Shown: positions 29,901-40,595, counted from the stretch's first letter. The stretch is DNA of 64,000 nt from Prasinococcaceae sp. CCMP 1430 (GCA_013416795.1 RQSC01000028.1:586043-650042), one strand, 5' to 3'. The notes: generated from the sequence alone by a model not told the origin. Numbers and translations: made by a program.

Positions 29901-32900
29901 AACGTGCGTAAAACGTCAGCACCGATCGCGCAGCGGTGATCCGCATCTGACACGTCCGCGGGCGCGGCTGCCGCCGTACGCGCGAGCAGCGCGCCAAGCG
30001 GAACGACGCCGCCAGCACGGGCGACGGCGTCACCGTTCTGCACGCTCGCCATGCACGTCAGGAGGATGAGCTCCGAGGAGGCGGCTGCGCGTTCGTACAC
30101 ACACGCATGTTGCCGGTCGCCGCTGTCGCCGGCGGTCGACATGTCCCGCGGCGCGGGCACGAGCGCTCCAGGTGGCGCATCTGCTGCGCGCTCGACCTCA
30201 GCCAATAGCAGCGGGAAACCCGCATACATGAAGGGCGCAAGCTCGGTGGGCTGGCGGCGATAACATGCACACTGCGCTCGCAAGAGCAGCACCACGCGCC
30301 AAGGCGCAGCACCCTGCGCGCCCGCCGCGCCCGCGCGCAGCCGGTCGTAGGCCGCGCGCACCGCTCGGAAGCGCGCAAGACCACCTGGATTCTTGTCTGG
30401 ATGATACCGCATTGCCAGGCGGCGGTATGCCCGCTTGAGAAGCGACTCACGTTCGTCCCGAGGCAGTGCGTGCCAATCCTCCTTGAGTTCGAGCTCAGCA
30501 GCTGCATCGGTCTCCGACATGCTCATGGGCTTCTTGGCCAGCTCAGCGCGCCAGGCTGCGAGGAGCGCGCGCACGACATCGACAACATCCTTGATGCGCC
30601 AGCCTGGGAACCGCTCTTCGTCCGCCAGGGAGCGCAGGTAGTACCTGTGGCACCAGACTTCGTCCTCAAGTGCTGGGTAGGTGATCGGCGCGATGGGCGC
30701 ATACTCATACACGGCGCAGTGGTTCTCGGCCAGTGCACGCGGAAAGTCGCCAAGATGCACAGTGAGCTGCGCCACAAGCCTCTCCTCGCGCATTGATCGC
30801 GTCCAAATGAGCTCAGGCGTGTCCGCGTCGGCCGTGAGCGCCTGTGCGAGCGCGGCCGCGCCGTAGGTCTCGGCGATCTGGAGCAAAGACTCGGGCAACA
30901 GGTCGCCCAGGGCGGATCTTGAGGCGAGCGAGCCCTGGGTGTTCGCATGTGCGCCAGCACCCGGTGCGGCGGTACTGTCCTGGCGCATGTGAGAGGCACA
31001 CAAGAGATCCGAGAGTGCGGCCAGGTTGCTACCAGGATATGCCAGCGCGAAGTAGAAGACACCTGTACGATAGAGGCGCACCATGGTCGCCGGATTGTAC
31101 GCAACGACTGCCTTGAGTAGCCTCGCGCTTAGGTCTGCCACGCGCGCGTCGCCGCAAAGCATCGCCTGCGCGACGTGGGCCAAACAGTGCGGAGCACACA
31201 GCGCGCGCTTCGCCTTTGGGATGGGGCGCACGGGATCACCGTCAGCATCGACGCTTGGTGCGGCTGTGACGATGGCGATGAGCGTCTCGAGTGCCGCAGC
31301 GGCCGCTTCCTGTGGGCTAAGCGTACGACGGCCAGCCGCGGCCATCCATCGCAATTCACGAACGTCACGGAGGCGTTGCCAGCCAAGCGCTGTGACAGCA
31401 TCGCCGCGTGCGCGCACGCGAGTGACGCCAGTGGCCTTGCCGTGACTGAACGCTTGGCGTAGCTCAGCACGCGATAGTGGCCCTACACAACTGACGCCGG
31501 CAGGGCAGGACGCGCCCATTTCCCACGGGTTGTACGAGGAGACATCGACGCCTGCATCGTCTGCTATGTAGTACCAAACCTTGAGCGGTTCAACGTGCGC
31601 GGTCGCTGTAAGCAGATTGCTTGCCATAGGCATGAGCGCGCGCTCGCCTGCGCCGTGTGCGCCCGCAACGATGCATGCGAGCACGTCCACGAGGCCTGCA
31701 TCGACCATCGCTCCCGCGTTGGCCTCTACGAGGCTAGCGTTGGGACCGCTCGTCACCAATGCGCGGAAGAGCAGCAACAGCTTGTCGCGCAGCCCTGCGT
31801 CCAGGGTATGATCGATAAGGCGCCCGCAGTGCGGCACGCCCTTGAAAGGCCCAATCGCGCCCGCTTGCTGTGAGTACGCTGCACTCATGGCCTGCACACA
31901 CAAGTGCCGCTTGTCGACTCGCCGGGGAGCACTGTCCCCGAGCGGCGCGACATCCACGTCGGCGAGTTCAAGGAGCTCGCGGTAGGCAGCGTAGAAGAAC
32001 TCCGCCGGCTGGCGTATGAGGCCGAAGGACACCGCGCTTGACAAGCGCGAGCGTTCTGGAGAGCGCACTTGGGATGTCATGCCACCACCGTCCAGGCCGG
32101 CGCCACCACCATCCTCCGGAGACTTCAGGGGTGCCGCATTTTCGATCAAATGGCGCACAAAAGTCCCACAGATTCGAACCTCTTCCTCTAGCGAAGGGTA
32201 CCGCACGTAGAATTCGCGGTGATTCCAGCTCACATGTCCCACAGAGCCTCCGAACGCCGTGCCGCCTGCACCTCCCACTGGTGTCTGGTCGACCGCAGCC
32301 TCCACGGCGGCGCGCGCGCTGTACTCCTCGCGCTGCTGCTCGAGCTCAAGCGTGGCTATCTCGCGGTCGAGTGCGTGGCGCAACTCGGCGCGCGTGACGT
32401 CGTTCCAGACCAGCGAAGGACTCGCCCACGACTGATCAGCAGTCGCCCAGAGGGCATCCCAATTGCAGCGCAGCCGTGATCCCCCATCCCCCGCTGCAGA
32501 GACCTGCTTGCCCACGTTCGCGATCGCGCCCACGCCGCGGCCAGCAACAGACTCCGGGTCAACCCCGCCAACGTCGTCCAGAGCCGCCATCGCAGCAGCA
32601 GAACTGATATGTTTCAGCGCAGAGCGCGGCTCTTGAAGCATCGACAGCAGACCTTCAGGCAGGCATCGGCCAAGCAGCGACATTGCTACCGAGTGCGCGT
32701 CGCACCACAGCGAAACTAGCAAACGACTTTCCTCGCGTCGGTCGGCGCGCTCCTCAAAGAGAGCTGCTCGCAGGTGCACGAGCACGGCACCATCGCACAA
32801 GGCTGCATTTCGAGCTGCTGCACAGCGCTCGCTGTTTCCCTCCTCGGCGAGCGTGCGCATAATGCTCGCTGCCACATGGGATGCGCGTACAGCAGGATGT

Positions 32901-35326
32901 TTGAAGAGCGCGAACAGGGCACGCCCGGCAGTCGCAAACTCGGCCAACACTTGGTCGGTGATAGTGGCGCTGGTGGTGCTGCGCCCTGGAGAGCACACAC
33001 ACTGCTCGAGGGCACACGCAGCCGCCACGGTTAAAAGCGCGCTGGCCTCGCCGCTGGCTGATCCGGCGGAGCGTGCGACGCTGCCAGTGGGTGCGCTCAC
33101 GGGTTTTGTCTCAGTGGCAGTCTTGGCAGGGTTGGAGCTCGTTTGAGCGCCAGTTGGCGTGTGCGCTGGCTGTGCGGCACGACTCGGAGCAGCCGCAGCC
33201 GCTGCCACACCCCCGCCGCGCCCGCCGCGGCGGATGCACGCGGCCAGGTCCGCGCACGCCGCCTGCTTGCTTAGCAATGCATTCTTCCCCGCCGCGCGCT
33301 GTGCCTCGCTGCCAACGTCGATGAGCGCCACAATAGCGCGGCAGGCCTCAGCCGCCACCCCCGCCGAGTGCGCGCGGAGGCATGCCGTGACGCGAGCAGG
33401 CGCACCAGCCGTCGACAGGAAAGCCGCCGCCGGTACTGGTGCACCCGATGCAAGCCTGGAAAGCGCCGCGAGCACCTCCATGGCGCCCACCGATGCAGCG
33501 AGCGCCACTGAGTCTGACGCGCGAGCGAGGTCGGCGAGATCGACCTGAGTTGGCAGCAGTATCGCCAGCATCGGCATGATGAGCTCAGCCTCCTTCGCGG
33601 TGAGGGAGTGCAGCTTGGGTCCCGAGTACGCCACGTCGGCGTTCAGCATGCGCACGGCACCGCGCAGGTTACTCTCAGCAGCACGCGCGGCGGCCACGTA
33701 CACGTCGGAGACGGCAACCGAGCGCCCCGTGGCGAGCGCCGCGCGCGCGGCGTCCTGCCCACCGAGCGCGGCCGCGTGCGCGCGCGCGGCACTGAGCAGC
33801 CGGCGCATAGCAAGGCGCTCGACGGGTAGGTCGGCATCGGCGCTCGCACCCGCATCGTGCGCGTCGCCCGCGCCGCTGGCGCGGATGTGCGCGCCGTACT
33901 CACGCGGCACGAGGCTCGCCACCGTGGGCTGCGCCGCTGGCGGGCGGGCAGCCCCGACACGCGCGTCCGCCTGCGCTTGAGCGGGGAAGATGCCAACAGG
34001 CGTGTAGCGCACGGCTGGCGTACTGGCGTGCGCGTACGCTGCGTCGAGAAGCGCCGCGAGGAACTCGTCGCGGCGCGAGCACTCGTACTCGGACGGCGGC
34101 GCGCCGTCCGACCAGTGCAGCGTCAGGCGCAGCGCTGCCGCCTCATGTCGCACCACCGACGCCAATGCCGCCAGCGGGCGGTTGGCAGTCGGCGCAAAGT
34201 CGTCCCGCCGATCGAGGAGGCACTTGGAGTACACTTGCAGGGTGCGCTCCACGCGGCGGGTCAACAACGTGATGGTACGCGGGCTGGCGCCCCCGCCACC
34301 ATCGAAACCGTTGCTGCGCTCACTCCCCGTGGCGTCGCCATTCGAGGTGACTTCACGGTCGTCGGCGAGGCCCGCGAGCGCCGCGCCGGGGCCCTTGAGG
34401 CGCGTGACTCGGAAGGACGCACGCGGCGCCTCCTGCGTGACGTCGAGGCGACGTCGCCGCTCGGCCTGCTGCGCACGGAATTGCTCAACGCCCAACGGCT
34501 GCTGTCGCTGCGCCCCCGCACCCCCTGCGATCGCACCACCTGCTGCGGCGACTGAGACCGTCACGCCCACGGCGGCCGCGCTGGCGCTGCAGATGGCGTC
34601 CAGCACGGGCCGCGCTCCGCCGCCGCCACGCGCGCTGAAGCAGCGCGGCGTGAAGCCGCGGCCGCCGCGCAGCACGAAAGCGTCGGCGTCGGCGAGGAGC
34701 GCCGCCCCCGGCGCAGCCATGTCACGATAGTCGAGTTGCCACGTGCACTCGTGGTGGGAGTCAAGCTCACCCGACGCGGGGCGCTCGTGCAGCTCGCGAA
34801 CGCCCGACGCGCCAACCTCGAGGACACACTCGAGCCACTCACCCGAGCCTCGTCGCAGCCTCGCCGCGGCAAAGCGGCGCGGCGCCCACGCAACAGCCGT
34901 CGGGGGGGTCGCGCCGTTTCGCTGAGCCCGCGCCGCGGCGTCGGCAAGCGCGCGCTGGAGCTCGGTGAGCAGCGCCGCGCGCTCAACGCAGCTCCACCGG
35001 ATTTCTTTGAGCTTGCTGCTGGCGCCGTCGGCGCGCACGCCGAGCGTCACGTCGAGGGCCATGCGCGTTGCCCCGACGGCCACTGCGCCGCCCGTCGGGG
35101 CTGCCGACACGAGCCCACCCGAGCCGTCGTACACGTACGAGTTGGTTGGCGTCGCGCCCGGCCCACAGTCATTGGGGTCGAGCGTGTACAATCGCCGGTC
35201 GGTGACGACCAGCACGCGCTTGTACCGCCCCTTCCACGAGTGCTTCGTCGCCACGAAGCGCCCGAGGACGGCCTCGTCGCCGGGCGCACCGCCGCGGCGC
35301 TCGCGGTCGTCGGCGCGACCCCCACG
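26978..35326 (-). CDS. DNAJC13 / RME-8 endosomal J-protein, 5' end in gap
   Basis: An 8.35-kb exon without introns encodes about 2780 residues and runs into the N gap. The N-terminal part reads FVATKHSWKGRYKRVLVVTD then RRLYTLDPND, the PH-like repeat unit of RME-8, followed by others. About two-thirds of the way from the C-terminus lies the J-domain near 30350-30540: DWHALPRDERESLLKRAYRR, LAMRYHPDKNPGGL, with the HPD motif. Armadillo-like repeats and repeated IWTRSMREERL-type blocks follow, as in the family. RME-8 (2243 residues in humans, about 2550 in plants) recruits Hsc70 to early endosomes for sorting. A long acidic Ala/Thr-rich C-terminal tail (about residues 2650-2780) is unusual. An ORF track reading through the gap would overstate the start. 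Confidence 0.9.
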   Translation of the reverse strand, partial: RGGRADDRERRGGAPGDEAVLGRFVATKHSWKGRYKRVLVVTDRRLYTLDPNDCGPGATPTNSYVYDGSGGLVSAAPTGGAVAVGATRMALDVTLGVRADGASSKLKEIRWSCVERAALLTELQRALADAAARAQRNGATPPTAVAWAPRRFAAARLRRGSGEWLECVLEVGASGVRELHERPASGELDSHHECTWQLDYRDMAAPGAALLADADAFVLRGGRGFTPRCFSARGGGGARPVLDAICSASAAAVGVTVSVAAAGGAIAGGAGAQRQQPLGVEQFRAQQAERRRRLDVTQEAPRASFRVTRLKGPGAALAGLADDREVTSNGDATGSERSNGFDGGGGASPRTITLLTRRVERTLQVYSKCLLDRRDDFAPTANRPLAALASVVRHEAAALRLTLHWSDGAPPSEYECSRRDEFLAALLDAAYAHASTPAVRYTPVGIFPAQAQADARVGAARPPAAQPTVASLVPREYGAHIRASGAGDAHDAGASADADLPVERLAMRRLLSAARAHAAALGGQDAARAALATGRSVAVSDVYVAAARAAESNLRGAVRMLNADVAYSGPKLHSLTAKEAELIMPMLAILLPTQVDLADLARASDSVALAASVGAMEVLAALSRLASGAPVPAAAFLSTAGAPARVTACLRAHSAGVAAEACRAIVALIDVGSEAQRAAGKNALLSKQAACADLAACIRRGGRGGGVAAAAAAPSRAAQPAHTPTGAQTSSNPAKTATETKPVSAPTGSVARSAGSASGEASALLTVAAACALEQCVCSPGRSTTSATITDQVLAEFATAGRALFALFKHPAVRASHVAASIMRTLAEEGNSERCAAARNAALCDGAVLVHLRAALFEERADRREESRLLVSLWCDAHSVAMSLLGRCLPEGLLSMLQEPRSALKHISSAAAMAALDDVGGVDPESVAGRGVGAIANVGKQVSAAGDGGSRLRCNWDALWATADQSWASPSLVWNDVTRAELRHALDREIATLELEQQREEYSARAAVEAAVDQTPVGGAGGTAFGGSVGHVSWNHREFYVRYPSLEEEVRICGTFVRHLIENAAPLKSPEDGGGAGLDGGGMTSQVRSPERSRLSSAVSFGLIRQPAEFFYAAYRELLELADVDVAPLGDSAPRRVDKRHLCVQAMSAAYSQQAGAIGPFKGVPHCGRLIDHTLDAGLRDKLLLLFRALVTSGPNASLVEANAGAMVDAGLVDVLACIVAGAHGAGERALMPMASNLLTATAHVEPLKVWYYIADDAGVDVSSYNPWEMGASCPAGVSCVGPLSRAELRQAFSHGKATGVTRVRARGDAVTALGWQRLRDVRELRWMAAAGRRTLSPQEAAAAALETLIAIVTAAPSVDADGDPVRPIPKAKRALCAPHCLAHVAQAMLCGDARVADLSARLLKAVVAYNPATMVRLYRTGVFYFALAYPGSNLAALSDLLCASHMRQDSTAAPGAGAHANTQGSLASRSALGDLLPESLLQIAETYGAAALAQALTADADTPELIWTRSMREERLVAQLTVHLGDFPRALAENHCAVYEYAPIAPITYPALEDEVWCHRYYLRSLADEERFPGWRIKDVVDVVRALLAAWRAELAKKPMSMSETDAAAELELKEDWHALPRDERESLLKRAYRRLAMRYHPDKNPGGLARFRAVRAAYDRLRAGAAGAQGAAPWRVVLLLRAQCACYRRQPTELAPFMYAGFPLLLAEVERAADAPPGALVPAPRDMSTAGDSGDRQHACVYERAAASSELILLTCMASVQNGDAVARAGGVVPLGALLARTAAAAPADVSDADHRCAIGADVLRTLAGLAALASARDAFDVEAHAVVRDVVRCTRLGDAPLCCDAALRTCGNLCAAPAMQGAIARAGLIFRCLVLMLRYDATLKEEGDTEKSRPDDTDAPDNPSKPVQRNSFDQGASNARVAPGAPAPGTAGQVIAVDAATGKPADAGSARMGPGVPTNVQRHRNELALRASEVLARLCGCLGAAANTPEAKVNASVVTALLTPGVARLLARGEHTEVMGILTSSIETCTILWNSRMRAELESHLDKAIAVEPGEEGYDLAEHASFKFDALKDELVVGGVYVRVYNEKPATLANPVAFAGTALEYASNCAVEADAGDARAHARASASLNAAQIAVASTSPGASMASLKLSMLQPWLLAGAEEATAAGADAVGTSEAALRVVAAACARPGAPQALAPIVRRIFQLTLLGTEAARELSAHALSLVADSATVAKESALGGGILYVLASILPLQASADRPKHSLLPDRLMQPYTVLLSKLLRERVHGERACAMVRAHLPQALVDALRDDETGVVSSLASRSETPALVWSRELACSASTRLLAACTAQVASQRERAEAYEAAVGTAYVIPGELYVGGIFVRLFVKDPAFALRDSKRTAEALLDYFEARGESLMSGASDVGGETESNAVLVSNAATLLIRSYPTVGEHLAMLGKVPRIVALLPTDTDTSARMSSVEGAALRLVHQLVASGDSARSALAGCAGVAARLKACIGKGTAAASLAIEALSRALPSANARRDALVQQCVAAGLLEVLLDLLSEGEGGEGGAGSDEAEADVLVVRALAVDVIRLLSAEGAFADVVREKLAASAVWAAHSGADHALFLPASAREQSGGAAALVGSTHTLALPAPEDVARSALQNVADATAARANVSARAVPVDRVGRAAEEAVENAAEVQPGSADLATTEAADAACEDMPGETPQTTATRADTPPPEEAAEGAATPASSAGGGADDGSAAQDPLQAPDDPLQAASAAANRTVDCGEGGHPLQ

Positions 35327-35769
35327 NNNNNNNNNNNNNNNNNNNNNNNNNNNNNNNNNNNNNNNNNNNNNNNNNNNNNNNNNNNNNNNNNNNNNNNNNN
35401 NNNNNNNNNNNNNNNNNNNNNNNNNNNNNNNNNNNNNNNNNNNNNNNNNNNNNNNNNNNNNNNNNNNNNNNNNNNNNNNNNNNNNNNNNNNNNNNNNNNN
35501 NNNNNNNNNNNNNNNNNNNNNNNNNNNNNNNNNNNNNNNNNNNNNNNNNNNNNNNNNNNNNNNNNNNNNNNNNNNNNNNNNNNNNNNNNNNNNNNNNNNN
35601 NNNNNNNNNNNNNNNNNNNNNNNNNNNNNNNNNNNNNNNNNNNNNNNNNNNNNNNNNNNNNNNNNNNNNNNNNNNNNNNNNNNNNNNNNNNNNNNNNNNN
35701 NNNNNNNNNNNNNNNNNNNNNNNNNNNNNNNNNNNNNNNNNNNNNNNNNNNNNNNNNNNNNNNNNNNNN
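35327..35769. other. Assembly gap 1 (443 N)
   Basis: A run of N interrupts the 5' end of the RME-8 gene and possibly the promoter of the PIH1-like gene. True length is unknown. Confidence 1.
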
Positions 35770-35939
35770 CACATCGCGCGCGGCAAGCGCGCCCGCCGCG
35801 CGGAGGTGCTCGCCCCGCGTGGCGCCGACGCACCTGCGTACTCGACGCGCGCGCCCGCGCGGCGCACCTGCGACGTGGGCGGCGCGGTTGAGGAGGGAGG
35901 CGGTGGTGCGCTCCAGCGCGCTCGTGCGCGGCTGATGCG

Positions 35940-36089
35940 ATGCCGCTCATCGAGGAGCTGCCCTCGGCAGGCGCGGGGGGCGCCGACGCGGGACGGCAGC
36001 AGGCCGCCGGCGCGATGGGGGGCAGCAGCTTCGATTTCAGCCGTGGCATCAAGGGCGCAGGGGGAATGAATGGCGATGGCAGCGGCAGC

Positions 36090-36120
<31 letters not shown>

Positions 36121-36887
36121 GCGTGGACATGTCTCGAGGCGACGGCCGCTTCGCAGATGGCAGCAACGTCAAGATGCAACGCAGTGATCGCGGCAACATC
36201 GTGCGGCTTTCTCCGGCGGCGTTCGACGAGGGCAATCGAGAGGAGACTGTGCGAGAGCTTGAGCGCATAGGGGCTATACCCAAGCAGTGTGGTGGTGGGA
36301 AAGCAGGTGAGGCGCAGGCGGAGCAGCACCGACGTGCGGAGGAGCGGCGACTCCTCGACGGCCTGAAGGCGGAGGCGGCCGCCGCGCCACAGGCGTTCAT
36401 GGACGACGAGATGGCGAATGGTCTGTCGAGGCTGTTCAACGAGAGCTTCCAGGCGGCGCAGGCGTATGCCGGGGCGGCGTCTTCGAGCACAGTCGCGGCC
36501 GCGGGCGAAGAGGGCGCGAGCGGTAGCGGATTGCTCAGCGAGCTGGACAGGGAAGGCGACGTATCGGCCGACGCCGCGGCCGCGGCATCGGCGTTTCGCC
36601 TGGGCGGTGGCGGCGGCAAGGGCTTACCACGGCCCAAGCACTTCATGAGAGAGATCACCAACAAGTCCGGCGCAGCGTGCGTGGAGTGCTCCTTGGAGCT
36701 GCCGGGCGTCTCCAGCGCCGCCGAGGCCGCCGCGGAGCTGCACGTCGCGCCGCAGCTCATCGAGCTGGCGGTGCCTGGACGATTCGAGGCCAGGGTGAGG
36801 CTCCCCAAGCGCGTCCGCGACGCCGAGGCCAAGGCCAAGTGGAAGAAGGCCACCTCGACGCTCGTCGTCACCGCGCCCCTCGAGTGA
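35940..36887 (+). CDS. PIH1-domain-type cochaperone, C-terminal CS-like domain
   Basis: This 315-codon ORF starts MPLIEELPSAG and has a Gly-rich linker encoded by a GGC repeat (about 36084-36124). Residues ~80-120 are acidic and charged. The C-terminal ~85 residues, PKHFMREITNKSGAACVECS, LELPGVSSAAEAAAELHVA, LIELAVPGRFEARVRLPKRV and KWKKATSTLVVTAPLE, match the CS-like C-terminal domain of PIH1 family proteins (R2TP / dynein preassembly factors). The PIH1 N-terminal domain is not obvious, so it could be a PIH1D-related or truncated variant. The start near the gap is reasonable but an upstream exon is possible. Confidence 0.65.
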
Positions 36888-37411
36888 CCGCTATGTAAGG
36901 CGCACTCGCATAGGCTCGAGCCGTTCTTGCTCGGTTCCGATCGGCTGGGGTACCTGGTACTGAATAGGAATAGGAATAGGATTATCTTGAGGGTTGGTTT
37001 GCAATACGGTCAGCCCCAACACATCCGGGAGGTCCCAACCGGGGCTGAGAGCCGCACCCCCGTACGTCGTGCTGATGACTGAGAGGGTCTGCCAGCCGGT
37101 TGAGGCTGCCGTGCGCGCCACAGCGCGCGCGCGCGCGGCACACGCGCCGCGAGTGCGCGCGCGCAGGCGACGCTCCTCCCTCCCACCACCCCGTCCCATC
37201 CGCTACCTCCCCTCCCCCGGGGCCCGCGGGCAGGGGCGAAATGAGTATGGTAATGTGTGTAATTATGGATGCCTGAGCGCGTCTGGAGCGCTCGCGCTCG
37301 AGCGCCGCCGCTGCGGCTGCTGCCGCCACGGCAGTCGCGCCCGCGTCTCCGCTGGCGTCATGGGCGGCGTGGGCGCTGACCGCGGCGGCGGCGGCCGCCT
37401 TCGCAGCGTGC
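36888..37411. other. Intergenic with GGAATA repeat
   Basis: A short gaataggaatagg repeat lies at about 36963-36982. The rest is CG-rich with GT/CG tracts near 37110-37170. The frame of the next gene stays open back to about 37277 with Ala-rich sequence, so its true start may lie here. Confidence 0.4.
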
Positions 37412-38433
37412 GTGAGCGCATTCCTGTTCGCGTGCGTGGCAGTCATCCGGGCAGCAATGGCACTGCGCGCATCGACATCCGCCGTCGTGGGCGCGTGCAC
37501 GGCCGTGGAGTCCGCATGCGACGCCGTCATTCGCACAGCAAACACCGTGGACACAGACTTGCAGACCGTCGAGCGGCTGGCCGACCGCATCGGCCAAGAG
37601 GCCGGGCTGCTCACAAACAGGCTGTCGTCACTGCCGACTGCAGCCCTCGGCAGCCTGGTGGGCGGCACAGGCGGCGGTGCCGCGCAGGAGGGCGGTGCGT
37701 GCGTTGTTGGCTACTCCGACCTGTGCATCTCGCTCGGTGGGCGCATCCCTGGCCGCCGTGCAGGTGACACATGGGTGCCGCCCACCGATGGCATCGGTCG
37801 GAAGGAGGTCGCCGCATCCGCGCCGCGGCTGTCGTTCTCTGCACGGAACGTTTTCGCGACGGGCGAGTACGTCGCAGTGCCGCGAGGCAGAGGGCTCTAT
37901 CACTCATGGGGCGTAATAGAGGACACGGAGGGCCAAGTCGACGCTGGTGAAGGCGGGGAGGGGGCAAACGCGTGCGTGTGGCCGCCGCCTGCAGCGTACG
38001 TGCGCGCGAGCATGCACGGCGCCAATGGGTGCGCCATGCGCCCCCTGCAGCGACTGTGGGCATCCACAAGCGCGCGGATGTTAGCGGCCGCACTCTGTGC
38101 TTTTTGCGCTGCTTGCAATGACTGTGGCTGACACGCCCTCAATTATGCGCACAGCACTCAGAGCACTCAGGGTGACCTCGGACTGATCGGCGCCCTCAGC
38201 GCCACGGTGTCAGACCTGCTGGACGGCAGCATCGGGGAGGATTCTGCCACAGAATACCGCGTTGTGGTGTCGACCGACCCAAGCGGCGACGAGTACAGCT
38301 ATGTTGTCGCCACAGCCGCCGAACTCGGGAAGCTGATTCCGAAGTGAGTAATCTCAGTACTGTACCATTCTTACAGGGGCTGGAAACGCGCGCAAATGGA
38401 GCGCTGCGCGTGCGATCAGGGTGGCCGGTCTAG
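37412..38433 (+). CDS. Hypothetical membrane protein, multi-exon
   Basis: Exon 1 encodes a hydrophobic N-terminus (MSAFLFACVAVIRAAMAL), a helical region and LSFSARNVFATGEYVAVPRG then RGLYHSWG. A second coding block, about 38181-38343, reads GDLGLIGALSATVSDLLDG, EYRVVVSTDPSGDEYSYVV and ATAAELGKLIPK. The donor between them is unresolved: GTAATA after YHSWG or a later GT both keep frame. The block ends at a TGA within GTGAGT (38344); a 33-bp insert ending ttcttacag would let the frame continue for 18 codons to TAG at 38431-38433. Function is unknown. The protein looks like a small membrane-anchored factor with a beta-rich C-terminal domain. Confidence 0.4.
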
Positions 38434-38548
38434 CAAGGCACGCGCGCGCGCACGCGCGCTGTGCGCTCGGCGGGGCCAGCAAGCGCTGCTATGTGGCCAA
38501 GGCAAGAGTCCACAGAGCGCGCGCGCAGTTGGTAGCGAGCGCTGCAAC

Positions 38549-40157
38549 TTACGAAGTCGCGGTCTCAAAATCTGCCTCCAATGCGCGCGTCTGCGCCTGG
38601 CCGGCCGAGGGCGGACCACGCGCCGGAGATAGCGACGCGAACCCATCGAATGCCTCTTCGGGCGTGGTAGCCTGCGGGGGTAGCCCCTCCGGCACCCGCC
38701 CTGGCTCGTACAAAAGCCCAACGTGGTGGCACATCACCATGAGCTGCGTGTGAAAGTGGTGATTGCCGAGGCAGTTGCTGTGGCGGCGCGCGCGATACAC
38801 CGTCTCGACGGCGTCCATCATGAAGTAGTGCTCCCTCAGCACGAGGTACGCAGCACACACGAATCCGCTACGCTTGAGACCCTCAACGCAGTGGATGAGG
38901 ACCTTCTTCTGGACAGCGCTGTTCTGGTTCTCCCGCTCGCAGCGCGCGATGAAGCCCATCGCCTTCTTCGCCATGTCGCTGAGCTCGAATTCGGGGCGTA
39001 CGCCGACCTTGCCTTCGCTCACGAACTGCTCCTCGACCATGAGCGGCGACCACTCGTTGCGCGTGGTCATATCCACCGCGCCGAGGTTGCAGTACTCAAT
39101 ACCCGTGCCCTCGTACGTGCTCGCATCCACCCCGAGGGGCGCCGTCTTCTCCTCCTGCGCACAGTTGAGGACGTAGCCGACTCCCAGCCTCTTGAGCTTG
39201 TCCACGTCGGCCGCCTCCTTTACGCCTCCCAGCAGCACTGGCGCGCCCTCGACAATCGGCACAGGCAGCATGGGATGTCCCGACTTCACCTCGAAGTCCT
39301 CGCCCTTGGCTTTGAACTCCGCCGCGATGGCCGCGCACGCCGCGATCTTGCGCTCATCCGCGCGCACAGCCGCGTAGCCCTCGGGTGTCACGGTCGCCTC
39401 CTTCGCAGGCTTCGAAGACGGCGTGGTGCCTGCGGGGAAGGATCCGCTGAGAATCGAGTCCGCAACGGCCGCGGCGATCTGACGCACTGCCTTCTTGCGG
39501 AGGTACCCCTGGCACGGAACCTGCGGACGCGCGAGAGACGAGCGCTCGCACGCGTCAGAACAAGCGCGCGCCAGGGCCCGCGCGCGAGCATGGTCGAGAG
39601 CACACGCACTTACGGCGATCGCAACGCACCGTGTGGCGCTTCCCTGGTATCCACGCTTTGAGGAGCTTGTGCAGCATCCAGTTGCTAAAGATGTCTGTGC
39701 ACTCCTGTGAGCTGCCGTCGTCCTGCTTGTACGTCAGCAGCGTCTCGACGGCCTCCACGATGCGCTCCTTCACCTCCTCACCATGGTCAGCATCGGGAGC
39801 GTCGCCATTTCCGAAGTTGGACGCGCCCGCATTGGGGGTGGACGGCTCGTCGGCACATGCGTGCGCTGCCGGCGGGCCATTCGTCGGCTCAGGGCTGAGG
39901 ATCGGGCTGCCGAAGGCGCTCGACGGGGCGCTCACGCCCGCCGGAGTGTGAAAAGCGCTTGGCGCACCGCCGCTGGCCGGCGATGCGCCGTGTGCCTCGC
40001 CGCCCCCTTTTTCCGTCTCCGCCGCCGCAACGACCGCTTTGGTGGCCGCGCGCGCCTCCGCATTGCTCTTGCCCGCGCCTCGGGTCGCACCGCCCCGCTC
40101 GCCGTCGCCGCGGCCCCCACCGCCACTGTACGCGTACGCGTACGCCGCGTACGCCAC
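38549..40157 (-). CDS. Dual-specificity phosphatase with N-terminal extension
   Basis: Exon 1 (40157-39630, donor GTGCGT) and exon 2 (39520-38549) join in phase 0, giving PGKRHT followed by VPCQGYLRKKAVRQ. The phosphatase domain has KLKRLGVGYVLNCAQE and IEYCNLGAVDMTT, then KVLIHCVEGLKRSGFVCAAY, the HC-x5-R-S signature with Cys nucleophile and Arg. Residues ~90-180 hold a charged, uncharacterised helical region. The first residues (MAYAAYAYAYSGG) come from a GCGTAC-type repeat, so the start is uncertain. The stop TAA overlaps GTAAGT, a donor motif, so another exon may follow. It likely dephosphorylates phosphoproteins, possibly MAP kinases (family knowledge). Confidence 0.8.
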
Positions 40158-40595
40158 CGCCGCCGCGGTGACGGCGGTCGCAGCGGCGGCGGCCGCCGTT
40201 GCACGGGCGGGGTCGAGTCAGGCGCGCGCACAGTACGTACCCAAAATTCGCCGCCCCCACCCCCACCCCCGCCGCCGCCGGCGCGCGATGTGCCGGCAGG
40301 GGCGGCGCGGAAGCTGCCAGGCTGCGAGCGATTTTTGAACTCGCGCAGCCGGCAAAAGTCGTATGTGTTGGTATCGCGAACCGTTGCTGCGGCGGGAGAA
40401 TCGGAATCGCACGCCGGACGTGTGCTTTTCAAACGCACAAACGGCGGGCAAACTGCGAGTGGGAGAGCGCCTGGAGGTGCCGCGCGGTCCGCCACAGCGC
40501 GTGCGCAGCAGGTGGTGGTGGTGGTGTGGGGGGAGGAGGCGCAGGGGAGGACGAAGCGGAGGCGCCGGGCGGGGGGCGCTGTTCGCCGGAGAGGC

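Noticed and set aside
26978-36871. 3297-residue open frame spanning gap 1
   Set aside because: It reads through N as X; the part upstream of the gap is antisense to the PIH1-like gene. The RME-8 coding region is confined to the part below 35327.
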